From Pseudanabaena frigida (lineage in GTDB: Bacteria > Cyanobacteriota > Cyanobacteriia > Pseudanabaenales > Pseudanabaenaceae): DNA of 64,000 bases. The notes beneath the pieces are model-generated. The model worked only from the letters and a program-made list of their open reading frames with translations. It was not told where the DNA came from and ran no database searches. The stretch is taken from the NCBI GenBank assembly GCA_003242085.1, contig QBML01000020.1, positions 1-64,000 of the forward strand, written 5' to 3'. The stretch's first letter is position 1, and every line of letters starts with the position of its first letter. Below, piece by piece: positions 39,296-47,995 of the stretch. Made by a program: the position numbers and the translations under genes.

Positions 39296-41866
39296 ATGCC
39301 CGTACCCGTCGAACAGTTACTTACCTCCGAAATCCTCAAACCAGCCCGTTATTTAGGTAACGAGTTTGGGGCAGTGCGAAAACCTTGGGACAATGCGATC
39401 GTGCGCTGGTCGCTGACTTATCCCGAAATCTATGAGGTGGGTGCGTCAAACTTGGGGCATATCATCCTTTACAGCATTATTAATTCCAAAGAAGGACAAC
39501 TCTGCGATCGCGCCTATTTACCCGCACCTGATTTATCAGCAAAACTGCGTGAAACCAAAACAGATTTGTTTGCGGTGGAGTCAAAGCGATCGCTACGGGA
39601 ATTTGACATTTTAGGCTTTAGTCTTAGCTATGAGCTAGGCGCAACCAATGTTTTAGAAATGTTGGATCTGGCAAATATTCCGATGACATGGCGAGAAAGG
39701 AGTGAATTGAGTATTGAAGAATGTCCTTTAATTTTTGCAGGGGGACAGACTGCTACTTCTAACCCTGAGCCTTATGCCGACTTCTTTGATTTCTTTGCTC
39801 TCGGTGATGGAGAAGAATTATTGCCTGAAATTGGTGAAGTTCTTAAAGATTCCAAATTAGCAGGTAAAAATCGCCGTGAAACCCTTTTAGCACTTGCTAA
39901 TGAAGTCGATGGCGTATATGTGCCTGAATTTTATGATATGGATATCAAGACTGGCGCGATCGCACCCAATCGCAATGATGTCTCACCTCGCGCCCTGCGT
40001 CGGGTCGCCACACCGATGCCAGAGCATAGTATTGGGCTAGTTCCCTTAGTGGAAACCGTTCACGATCGCCTAACCATCGAAATTAGGCGCGGATGCACTC
40101 GCGGTTGTCGTTTCTGCCAACCTGGGATGCTCACCCGCCCCGCCCGTGATGTCGATCCTGAGAAGGTTGTCGATACGATTGAGAAAGCGCTGCGGGAAAC
40201 AGGCTACAACGAGTTCTCTTTACTTTCTCTCTCTTGTTCCGATTATCTAGCGCTGCCATCGGTGGGCGTACAGATTAAAAATCGCTTTAAAGATGAGCAT
40301 ATAACTCTCTCATTGCCTAGCCAAAGAGTCGATCGCTTTGATGAGAACATTGCCCATATGTTACGCAGTGGTGATGGTCGTCAACAACAGGGGCTAACCT
40401 TTGCGCCCGAAGCTGGTACACAGCGTTTGCGCGATGTGATTAATAAAGGCTTGACCGATGAAGAGTTATTGCAAGGTATTAAAACTGCCTATACCGAAGG
40501 TTGGGATAAGGTAAAGCTGTACTTCATGATTGGCTTGCCGACGGAAACCGATGAAGATGTAATTGGGATTGTCGATACGGTGGCTTGGTTGCAGAATGAA
40601 TGTTCTGAAAAAGGGCGGAGGAAATTATCGGTTAATATCACCATTTCTAATTTTACGCCCAAGCCCCACACTCCTTTCCAGTGGCACACTGTTTCTAGCG
40701 GCGACTTTGTGCAGAAGCAGAAACTATTGCGCCAAGAGTTTCGCCGCTTGAGTGGAGTGAAGGTCAACTACACCGATATTCGCATCAGTGCGATGGAAGA
40801 TTTTGTCGGACGTGGCGATCGCCGTTTGGGTAAAGTCGTGTATCGGGCATGGCAACTGGGTGCAGGTATGGACTCATGGTTTGAGAATACTGAGAAAGCT
40901 TTTGGAGCATGGACTCAAGCGATCGCGGAAGCCGATCTGGTATGGGATGCACCATCGCTAAAAATGCAAGACGATTTACCTTGGGATCACATTGATACGG
41001 GCATCGATAAACAATGGTTGATCGAAGACTGGGAAAGGGCGATCGCAGCTAAAATTATTCCTGATTGCTCCTTTGGTGGTTGCTCGGAATGTGGTGTTTG
41101 TGGCCCCGAATTTGGACATAATGTCGTTATACCACCACCAGAAATCCCTGCTATTTCCTTAGAGAAGCCAATCGTTCCTCCGAGAGTACAGCGCATTCGG
41201 TTGAAGTTTGGCAAACTGGGCGATATGAGCCTGATTTCCCATCTAGATTTACATCGTTTCTTCCAGCGGGCTGCTCGACGTGCGGCTCTACCTGTGGCTC
41301 ATACAGAGGGGTTTAATCCATTGCCCCGCATTTCCATTGCCAAAGCATTGCCTCTTGGTCAAACCAGCAGTGCTGAGTTTGTCGATTTCGAGCTGACTGC
41401 AACTATTCCCATTGAGGAATTTCAACAACGCTTTAAAGCGGAACTAGATGCTGATTTACCGATTTATGCGATCGAAGAAGTGGAAGTACATTCGCCATCT
41501 TTAGATTCAATTCTCGAAGTTGCCGAATATACTCTCACCTGTGCATTTATCACTCCCAAAGAGCGTAACGCTGCCGACATCATGGATCTACTCGAAGGTG
41601 CGGGTTACTGTGTACTCGCGGCAACTTCCATCCAAATGCCAAAAGTCTCAAAATCGGGTCGCAATCAAATGTTGGAATTGCGCGATCGCATTTTTGCAAT
41701 TAATGTCCTTAACCCCGATCCTGAGTTTCCAAAAATCCATTTCATGGGCAGTTGCAAGCCAGACAGCAACCTCAAACCTGAGTATGTGGTGTACATGATG
41801 AATAAGTATTTAGCTGAAGAAGACGAAATCAAACTAGTCAAGGTTCATCGCGAATCGATGCGTTAA
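39296..41866 (+). CDS. TIGR03960-type radical SAM protein fused to DUF2344 domain
   Basis: 'IRRGCTRGCRFCQPGM' radical SAM cluster; C-terminal 'RIRLKFGKLGDMSLISHLDLHRFFQRAARRAALPVAHTEGFNPLPRIS' DUF2344. Confidence 0.93.
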   Translation: MPVPVEQLLTSEILKPARYLGNEFGAVRKPWDNAIVRWSLTYPEIYEVGASNLGHIILYSIINSKEGQLCDRAYLPAPDLSAKLRETKTDLFAVESKRSLREFDILGFSLSYELGATNVLEMLDLANIPMTWRERSELSIEECPLIFAGGQTATSNPEPYADFFDFFALGDGEELLPEIGEVLKDSKLAGKNRRETLLALANEVDGVYVPEFYDMDIKTGAIAPNRNDVSPRALRRVATPMPEHSIGLVPLVETVHDRLTIEIRRGCTRGCRFCQPGMLTRPARDVDPEKVVDTIEKALRETGYNEFSLLSLSCSDYLALPSVGVQIKNRFKDEHITLSLPSQRVDRFDENIAHMLRSGDGRQQQGLTFAPEAGTQRLRDVINKGLTDEELLQGIKTAYTEGWDKVKLYFMIGLPTETDEDVIGIVDTVAWLQNECSEKGRRKLSVNITISNFTPKPHTPFQWHTVSSGDFVQKQKLLRQEFRRLSGVKVNYTDIRISAMEDFVGRGDRRLGKVVYRAWQLGAGMDSWFENTEKAFGAWTQAIAEADLVWDAPSLKMQDDLPWDHIDTGIDKQWLIEDWERAIAAKIIPDCSFGGCSECGVCGPEFGHNVVIPPPEIPAISLEKPIVPPRVQRIRLKFGKLGDMSLISHLDLHRFFQRAARRAALPVAHTEGFNPLPRISIAKALPLGQTSSAEFVDFELTATIPIEEFQQRFKAELDADLPIYAIEEVEVHSPSLDSILEVAEYTLTCAFITPKERNAADIMDLLEGAGYCVLAATSIQMPKVSKSGRNQMLELRDRIFAINVLNPDPEFPKIHFMGSCKPDSNLKPEYVVYMMNKYLAEEDEIKLVKVHRESMR

Positions 41867-41941
41867 TTAACTTTTTGTTTTTTTGGATGCGAAATACTCA
41901 ATACGCAATTACTATAATTTTTAGAAACTTATGAGGTAGAG

Positions 41942-42631
41942 ATGTTTGCATTTCCCGTGCATTTAGCTATGCATATCCCTGATGGCTATCTCAGCTTGCC
42001 AGTAAGCTTAGTCACAGGAGCCGTTGTGATCGCCTTAATTGCACTTTCGCTCAATCGAGTACAGTCAGAATATAAGGAACGTACCGTTCCTTTAATGGGA
42101 GTTTGTGCTGCCTTTATTTTTGCTGCCCAAATGGTTAACTTTCCGATTTTAGGTGGTACATCTGGACATTTACTCGGTGGGACGCTGGCAGGCATTTTGC
42201 TGGGGCCTTGGGCTGGCTCCTTGGTAATGTCAGTAGTCTTTATCGTGCAATCTGTAATGTTTCAAGATGGTGGACTTACAGCATTGGGGGCAAACATCAC
42301 GATCATGGGCTTAATTGGAACCTTTGGGGGATATTACCTTTATCGGTTAATCCGAGCTTTAGTTGGTCAAAATACTTGGCTGGGAATGAGCGTTGGTACG
42401 GCGATCGCTTCATGGACTAGTGTAGTTGTAGCGGCAATGGTTTGCGCCGTACTGTTAGCTCTATCAGATACAATTCCTCTAACTTTAGGACTGGCAGCAA
42501 TGTTGTCATGGCATTTCATGATTGGTATTGGCGAAGCATTCATTACCCTAGCTATAACCAGTTTTCTCTGGCGCACTCGCCCCGATCTAATTTACGATTC
42601 TCCAAAAGCGTCGATCCGTCAAGATGATTAA
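41942..42631 (+). CDS. cbiM: Energy-coupling factor transporter component CbiM
   Basis: 'MHIPDGYLSLPVSLVTGAVV', 'MVNFPILGGTSGHLLGGTLAGILLGPWAG'. Confidence 0.93.
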   Translation: MFAFPVHLAMHIPDGYLSLPVSLVTGAVVIALIALSLNRVQSEYKERTVPLMGVCAAFIFAAQMVNFPILGGTSGHLLGGTLAGILLGPWAGSLVMSVVFIVQSVMFQDGGLTALGANITIMGLIGTFGGYYLYRLIRALVGQNTWLGMSVGTAIASWTSVVVAAMVCAVLLALSDTIPLTLGLAAMLSWHFMIGIGEAFITLAITSFLWRTRPDLIYDSPKASIRQDD

Positions 42632-42962
42632 TAGAAGTGGTATGAATAAGAATCGCATTGTTATATATTCAGGATTAGCTTTAGCTTTAAGTATTGCGGC
42701 ATTTCTATCTCCCTTTGCCAGCAAAGCCCCTGATGGATTAGATCGTGTTTCCCAAGATTTGAAATTTGAAGAAAAAGCTGCTTCCGAACCACCAACCAAA
42801 CAACTTCCATTTTCACGGATTTTTGAAGAATATTCGATCAAAGGTGTTTCCGATCCAAAAGTTTCGACTGCGCTAGCAGGTGCTACGGGAACATTAGTTG
42901 TTTTTGGTCTGGCATGGGGAATCGGCAAACTAACAGTACGAAAATCATCTCCAAAAGAATAA
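42624..42962 (+). CDS. PDGLE-domain CbiN-like component
   Basis: 'FLSPFASKAPDGLDRVSQDLKFEEKA'; within cbi operon, start overlaps cbiM. Confidence 0.85.
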   Translation: MINRSGMNKNRIVIYSGLALALSIAAFLSPFASKAPDGLDRVSQDLKFEEKAASEPPTKQLPFSRIFEEYSIKGVSDPKVSTALAGATGTLVVFGLAWGIGKLTVRKSSPKE

Positions 42963-43006
42963 ATCAGAAGAGGGAAAAGTAAGCTCCTTCTCTAAATATT
43001 AGAACT

Positions 43007-43813
43007 ATGTTGTTTCATATTCCAATAATTGAAGTCTGCGATCGCTTATCACAAAACGATCGCTTAAATCTATGGAATCGCCTCACCATTCATACGCGCT
43101 TGCTTTGCATCTTCATGCTAGTATTCGCGATCGCGCTAACGCCAGTTGGGAGATGGTGGACATGGGCACTATATGGGATTGTTAGTTTACCAATTTTCTA
43201 TTGGAGTAAGGTTAGTTTAGGAACACTCGCTAGACGGATGGCGATCGAGTCAGCATTTATTAGCGTCATCTTGTTAGGAACTCTATTTCGTGGCGGCGGG
43301 GAAGTTCTTTGGCAGTGGGGAATATTCCAGATTACTAGCAATGGTTTGGTCGTATTGGGTAGCGTGAGCATTAAAGCATTTCTTTCTTTACTTCTACTGA
43401 ATATTCTGACGCTGAGTACTTCTATTCCGTTATTATTACAAGCTCTAGTTACTCTTAAAATGCCACCACTTTTAGTGAGCATCCTTGCTTCAATGTATCG
43501 TTATATTGGTGTACTAACCAATGAGTTTAATGCGATGCGCCGTGCGGCAACTGCTCGTAATTTTGCAGCTCGCAATCTTTACGATCGCCAAAGACCAGAT
43601 CGAGTGTGGCAAAGGCAAGTGCTGGGCAATATGTTGGGTGTTTTATTTATCCGTACTTACGATCGCGGCGATCGCATTTATCAGGCAATGCTGTCACGAG
43701 GCTATCAGGGTATTCCTATGATTATTGAAGTAGAAACTGGCGGATGGCGCGATCGCCTTGCAATTGGGTGCATTATGATCGTAATTTTAATCGGTCAAAT
43801 CCTTGTTATGTAG
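43007..43813 (+). CDS. cbiQ: ECF transporter T component CbiQ
   Basis: 'RRAATARNFAARN', 'LFIRTYDRGDRIYQAMLSRGYQG' CbiQ motifs. Confidence 0.9.
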   Translation: MLFHIPIIEVCDRLSQNDRLNLWNRLTIHTRLLCIFMLVFAIALTPVGRWWTWALYGIVSLPIFYWSKVSLGTLARRMAIESAFISVILLGTLFRGGGEVLWQWGIFQITSNGLVVLGSVSIKAFLSLLLLNILTLSTSIPLLLQALVTLKMPPLLVSILASMYRYIGVLTNEFNAMRRAATARNFAARNLYDRQRPDRVWQRQVLGNMLGVLFIRTYDRGDRIYQAMLSRGYQGIPMIIEVETGGWRDRLAIGCIMIVILIGQILVM

Positions 43814-43854
43814 TGCGTCTAGCGCACTACAGCAGTTTTCGAGCGAAAGAACCA

Positions 43855-43905
43855 CAATAAAATTTTTAAAAGCGTTGCGAAGCAACGCTTTTAAAAATTT
43901 TATTG
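43855..43905. repeat. Perfect hairpin, 24-bp arms, loop GAA
   Basis: CAATAAAATTTTTAAAAGCGTTGC-GAA-GCAACGCTTTTAAAAATTTTATTG. Confidence 0.92.
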
Positions 43906-43945
43906 GTTCTGATTTGAGCGTAAAGCACTGTAAGTAAAACTATAT

Positions 43946-44695
43946 ATGCACCATAATCCCATCTCTATCGAGAACCTCAGTTATATCTATCCTGATGGCA
44001 ATCAGGCTTTAAAAGAGCTGAACCTCCAGATAGCCGCAACCGAAAAAGTAGCGATCGTCGGTGCGAATGGCTCGGGCAAATCGACTTTGCTACTGCATCT
44101 TAATGGCATTCTCATGCCACAGCAGGGTGAAATTGTCATTGGAGAAATGCTAATAGTTCCAAAGAATTTGCTGGCAATTAGGAATTTTGTCGGTGTAGTT
44201 TTTCAGAATCCAGACGATCAGCTTTTCATGCCAACGGTTTGGGAAGATGTTGCCTTTGGACCGATGAATCAAGGAGTGCGAGGAAAAGATATCGAAATAA
44301 GAGTAGCCGAAGCCCTAGTAGCAGTTGGCTTAGACGTAGATAAGTATAGACATCGCCAGTCCCAAAATCTCTCTGGCGGCGAAAAAAAACGAGTGGCGAT
44401 CGCTGGAGTATTGGCGATGCAACCGCAGGTTTTAGTATTTGATGAGCCATCAGCCCAACTCGATCCACGATCGCGCCGTCAATTGATCCAACTTTTACGA
44501 ACTCTACCTGAAACTCAATTAATCGCCACTCACGATCTAGACTTGGTATTAGAGCTATGCGATCGCACGGTTGTATTAAGTGAAGGAGAAATTGTCTATG
44601 ACGGTAAAACCGAGCAGGTATTAAGCGATCGCGAATTTTTGTTAGCACATTCTCTAGAGATGCCCTTAAGTCGTAGTTACCCCAGACAGGGTTAG
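43946..44695 (+). CDS. cbiO: ECF transporter ATPase CbiO
   Basis: 'GANGSGKSTLLLHLNGIL', 'LSGGEKKRVAIAGVLAMQPQVLVFDEP'. Confidence 0.95.
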   Translation: MHHNPISIENLSYIYPDGNQALKELNLQIAATEKVAIVGANGSGKSTLLLHLNGILMPQQGEIVIGEMLIVPKNLLAIRNFVGVVFQNPDDQLFMPTVWEDVAFGPMNQGVRGKDIEIRVAEALVAVGLDVDKYRHRQSQNLSGGEKKRVAIAGVLAMQPQVLVFDEPSAQLDPRSRRQLIQLLRTLPETQLIATHDLDLVLELCDRTVVLSEGEIVYDGKTEQVLSDREFLLAHSLEMPLSRSYPRQG

Positions 44696-44729
44696 CGCTT
44701 TACGCCGACCCGATCGCTCCAATTTTGTA

Positions 44730-45839
44730 GTGAATAACGTGAAAAAACATATTTTATTTATCTTGCCTTACCTCAATCAAGGTGGCACCGAAAAACAAGC
44801 TCTAAGCTTGATCGAAGGATTGCGCGATCGCTATAAAATTTCGCTGTTAGCCCCCGATGGTAAAGGCGCACCTCAATTTAGAGCATTGCCGATTTTGCAA
44901 CGAGAATATACAAAATGGGAGATTAATTTTTTTAAGGGTTTACCAGAATTAATTGCAGGAATTAAAGAAATTCAAAAAGAACAGGCAATCGATCTAGTCC
45001 ACGTTCATGGGGCGCATGAATTGATGTTACCTGTTCGGTGGACGGTAGGTAAAGTTCCGATTGTCTTTACGGTGCATGGTTATCATGGAACTGGTACAAA
45101 ATTTAGCTATCAAACATCATGCTGGTTTAGTAATTGGTTTGCCGATCGCGTAATTAGCGTTTGTGAAGCAGAATATAATCTTTTGCGTGAATATGGGCTA
45201 AAAGAGAGAAAACTCCATTTAATTTATAACGGCGTTAAAGAACCAATTCTCGATGCTGATAAATCCTTAGAACTAGCCCAAAAATTCCATCTCGATCCTT
45301 CTAGCCAAATTATTCTTGGTACAGCCGCTCGCCTTGATGAAGCCAAAGGACTAACTTATTTACTCCAAGCTTTTGCAAAGTTACAAGGTGAGAATTTGCG
45401 TTTAGTAATTGCTGGTAATGGGGACTTAGAAGCGTCTCTCAAGCAAGAAGCTCAAGATCTAGGCATAGGCGATCGCGTTATTTTTACTGGCTATCTTGAA
45501 GGCTTGCCCAACTTGATGCAGTTATTTGATATTTTCGTACTCCCTTCTCTCCAAGAAGCTTGTAGCCTTGCCTGTGCGGAAGCGATGTCTCAAGCAAAGC
45601 CCGTAGTCGGTACTTGTGTGGGTGGTATTGCGGAACAGGTCAGCGATCGCCAAACAGGTTATATCGTTATGCCCCGCGACCCTGAGAGTTTAGCCGCAAA
45701 GCTTACTGAACTCATTAACGATCGAGACTTACGCGATCGCTTTGCCAAGAATGGTTACAGCCGCTATCGTCAGCTTTTCTCTAGCGAAATCATGCTCGAA
45801 AAGACTGCTGAAATATACGATTTATATCTATCTGCATAA
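44730..45839 (+). CDS. Glycosyltransferase family 4-type protein
   Basis: 'LPYLNQGGTEKQALSLIEGL', 'GTAARLDEAKGLTYLLQAFAKL', 'PSLQEACSLACAEAMSQAKPVV'. Confidence 0.93.
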   Translation: MNNVKKHILFILPYLNQGGTEKQALSLIEGLRDRYKISLLAPDGKGAPQFRALPILQREYTKWEINFFKGLPELIAGIKEIQKEQAIDLVHVHGAHELMLPVRWTVGKVPIVFTVHGYHGTGTKFSYQTSCWFSNWFADRVISVCEAEYNLLREYGLKERKLHLIYNGVKEPILDADKSLELAQKFHLDPSSQIILGTAARLDEAKGLTYLLQAFAKLQGENLRLVIAGNGDLEASLKQEAQDLGIGDRVIFTGYLEGLPNLMQLFDIFVLPSLQEACSLACAEAMSQAKPVVGTCVGGIAEQVSDRQTGYIVMPRDPESLAAKLTELINDRDLRDRFAKNGYSRYRQLFSSEIMLEKTAEIYDLYLSA

Positions 45840-46002
45840 AACCCAAAAATGCAGGGCAACACAACACAATGTACTATCTCTCGTTTTCGGGATTTACTTG
45901 CATCGTTGTAATACCCCTAACTTTTAAGCTCTGATTGCCTTACTATACTTTATGGCAATTCACCTTCACCACGATCAAGCACATACCTCCCCAGCATATT
46001 AG

Positions 46003-47235
46003 ATGAGTAATTCTTTAACGAAACAAGAAAGCGAGAGAAAACGGGTTTTATTTATCAGTAATGGTCATGGCGAAGATTTGAATGCTTGCGAGGTCTTAAA
46101 AGCTTTGCGAAGTAAGTATCCTGATGTAGACACGATCGCTTTTCCGCTTGTTGGGGAGGGAAATGCCTATCGTCGAGCAGGTGTAGAGATCGCCACTCCT
46201 ACCAAGGCTTTGCCATCGGGGGGGTTTGCTTACATGAGTTTGCGGAAGCAGATTGAAGATTTTCAATCTGGGTTATTGAGTCTAACTTGGCAACAAATCA
46301 AAGCAGTACGTGAATGTAGTAAAACCTGCAATTTTGTCTTTGCAACTGGTGATGTTCTTCCAGCTATCTTTGCTTATTTGACAGGCTTGCCCTATTCCAT
46401 ATTTTTGGTATCTTCATCAGGGTTTTACGAGAATCGCTACATACCTAATTTGCTGCAAGCTTCGATCATGCGATCGCCGCGATGTCGACAGATTTTGACC
46501 CGTGATGCCTATAGTGCTGAACTGATTGAGCGAAGAGGTTATCAAAATACCAGTTTTGTAGGCTATCCAATTATGGATGTACTGGAACCAACGGGCAAAG
46601 ACCTATGCTTAATTCCTCACGTACCGACGATCGCTTTACTTGCGGGTAGCCGCTTACCTGAAGCCGCCGAAAATTTGTTGTTGCAATTACGGTTATGTGT
46701 GGAAATAGCCAAATCTTTTGCTCCAGATCCCGTTCAATTTCGCGCTGCGCTCGTACCCAGTCTGATGCCTAAATTAGCAGAAATCGCCGACCAAGCAGGT
46801 TGGCAATATGCCGATGCGAAGCTTTATCATCAGGATTTAGATATTGGTGTTCTCTGCTTCAGTGATGCTTTTCCTGATATTTTACAGCAATGTAATTTGG
46901 CGCTTGGTATGGCGGGAACTGCTGTCGAGCAGGCAGTAGGACTTGGAAAACCTGTTGTCCAGATTATGGGAAATGGCCCCCAATTCTCTTATCGTTTTGC
47001 CGAAGCACAGGAACGATTACTTGGCTTATCGGTGCAAACAATTGGCAAAGGGGCAGCAACACCTGAAATCCTAGTCGAAGCTGCTCAATGTGTTAAACGT
47101 ACTTTAGGCGATCGCGATTATTTAGAACGTTGCAAACAGAATGGATTAGAAAGAGTTGGTGCAAAAGGCGGATCGATGGGATTGGCTGAAGCGATCGCCA
47201 AGCAAATTTCAATAATTTCAAAACGTGACCAGTAG
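46003..47235 (+). CDS. LpxB-related (lipid-A-disaccharide synthase-like) protein
   Basis: 'FISNGHGEDLNACEVLKAL...', 'ALGMAGTAVEQAVGLGKPVVQIMGNGPQFSYRFAEAQ'. Confidence 0.85.
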   Translation: MSNSLTKQESERKRVLFISNGHGEDLNACEVLKALRSKYPDVDTIAFPLVGEGNAYRRAGVEIATPTKALPSGGFAYMSLRKQIEDFQSGLLSLTWQQIKAVRECSKTCNFVFATGDVLPAIFAYLTGLPYSIFLVSSSGFYENRYIPNLLQASIMRSPRCRQILTRDAYSAELIERRGYQNTSFVGYPIMDVLEPTGKDLCLIPHVPTIALLAGSRLPEAAENLLLQLRLCVEIAKSFAPDPVQFRAALVPSLMPKLAEIADQAGWQYADAKLYHQDLDIGVLCFSDAFPDILQQCNLALGMAGTAVEQAVGLGKPVVQIMGNGPQFSYRFAEAQERLLGLSVQTIGKGAATPEILVEAAQCVKRTLGDRDYLERCKQNGLERVGAKGGSMGLAEAIAKQISIISKRDQ

Positions 47236-47251
47236 CAGCAGCTATAGCAAT

Positions 47252-47282
47252 AACAAAGGCGGCGCAAAGCGCCGCCTTTGTT
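47252..47282. repeat. Perfect hairpin, 14-bp arms, loop AAA
   Basis: AACAAAGGCGGCGC-AAA-GCGCCGCCTTTGTT. Confidence 0.9.
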
Positions 47283-47288
47283 TATTCG

Positions 47289-47329
47289 GGTTGTAATTAC
47301 CTTGTCTATAAGGCAAGGTAATTACAACC
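47289..47329. repeat. Hairpin, 16-bp perfect arms; one arm is kinase pseudogene coding sequence
   Basis: GGTTGTAATTACCTTG-TCTATAAGG-CAAGGTAATTACAACC. Confidence 0.9.
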
Positions 47330-47985
47330 TCAGTAAATTCACCAAGTTTGCTATCAATTTCTAACGTTCCCTGATGCTACTTAGCGATGATGTCATAGAC
47401 AAGAGAAAGCCCTAATCCCGTTCCTGAACCTGGGGGCTTGGTTGTAAAGAAGGGATCTAAAATTTTAGAGCGGATCTCAGGATCGATACCGCAGCTGTTA
47501 TCACGAATACGAATTTCAACTTGTTCTGCAACTAGCTGCGTTGAAAGCGTAAATGTAGGGATATATTTTGCACTTCCATGAAAAGTATCTTTATCAAGCT
47601 CAGACTTTTTAAAATAAATCGCATCACAGGCATTGTCAATTAAGTTAATGAAAGCCCGAATTGTTGAAGGTTGGCTGTTTCGAGATCTTTGTTCAGTTGA
47701 GATAATTCTTGCAAAAGTCGGCTGATTGACTCTTCAGCTTGTTTTCGCTTGGTAATGTCCATTGCCACACCAATGATGCAAGTGCCGTCCGCATTTTGAA
47801 CTACTTTCCCATTTACTGCTACCTAATGCACTCCGTCATTTAAGCGGTTAATTCGATATTCAATTTTATAAGGCGATTTTGTAGAAAAACTATGGGCAAG
47901 AGCATTAAATACTCGTTCTTGATCTGTTGAAGAAGATTTACGTAAATAATCACTAAAAATAGCGATTTAGATTCGATCTACGTTG
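47303..47985 (-). pseudogene. Decayed PAS/histidine kinase with internal stops and DHp deletion
   Basis: Reverse strand: 'PYKIEYRINRLNDGVH*VAVNGKVVQNADGTCIIGVAMDITKRKQAEESISRLLQELSQLNKDLETAN' then frame change to 'AFINLIDNACDAI...[50 protein letters not shown]'. Confidence 0.85.
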
Positions 47986-47995
47986 GCTCTGATGT

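Noticed and set aside
41867-41941. Cobalamin riboswitch upstream of cbiM
   Set aside because: The 75-nt gap is too short and lacks a recognisable B12-box; metal or cobalamin control cannot be claimed.
44226-44648. 140-aa antisense ORF in cbiO
   Set aside because: Contained in a confident ABC ATPase gene.
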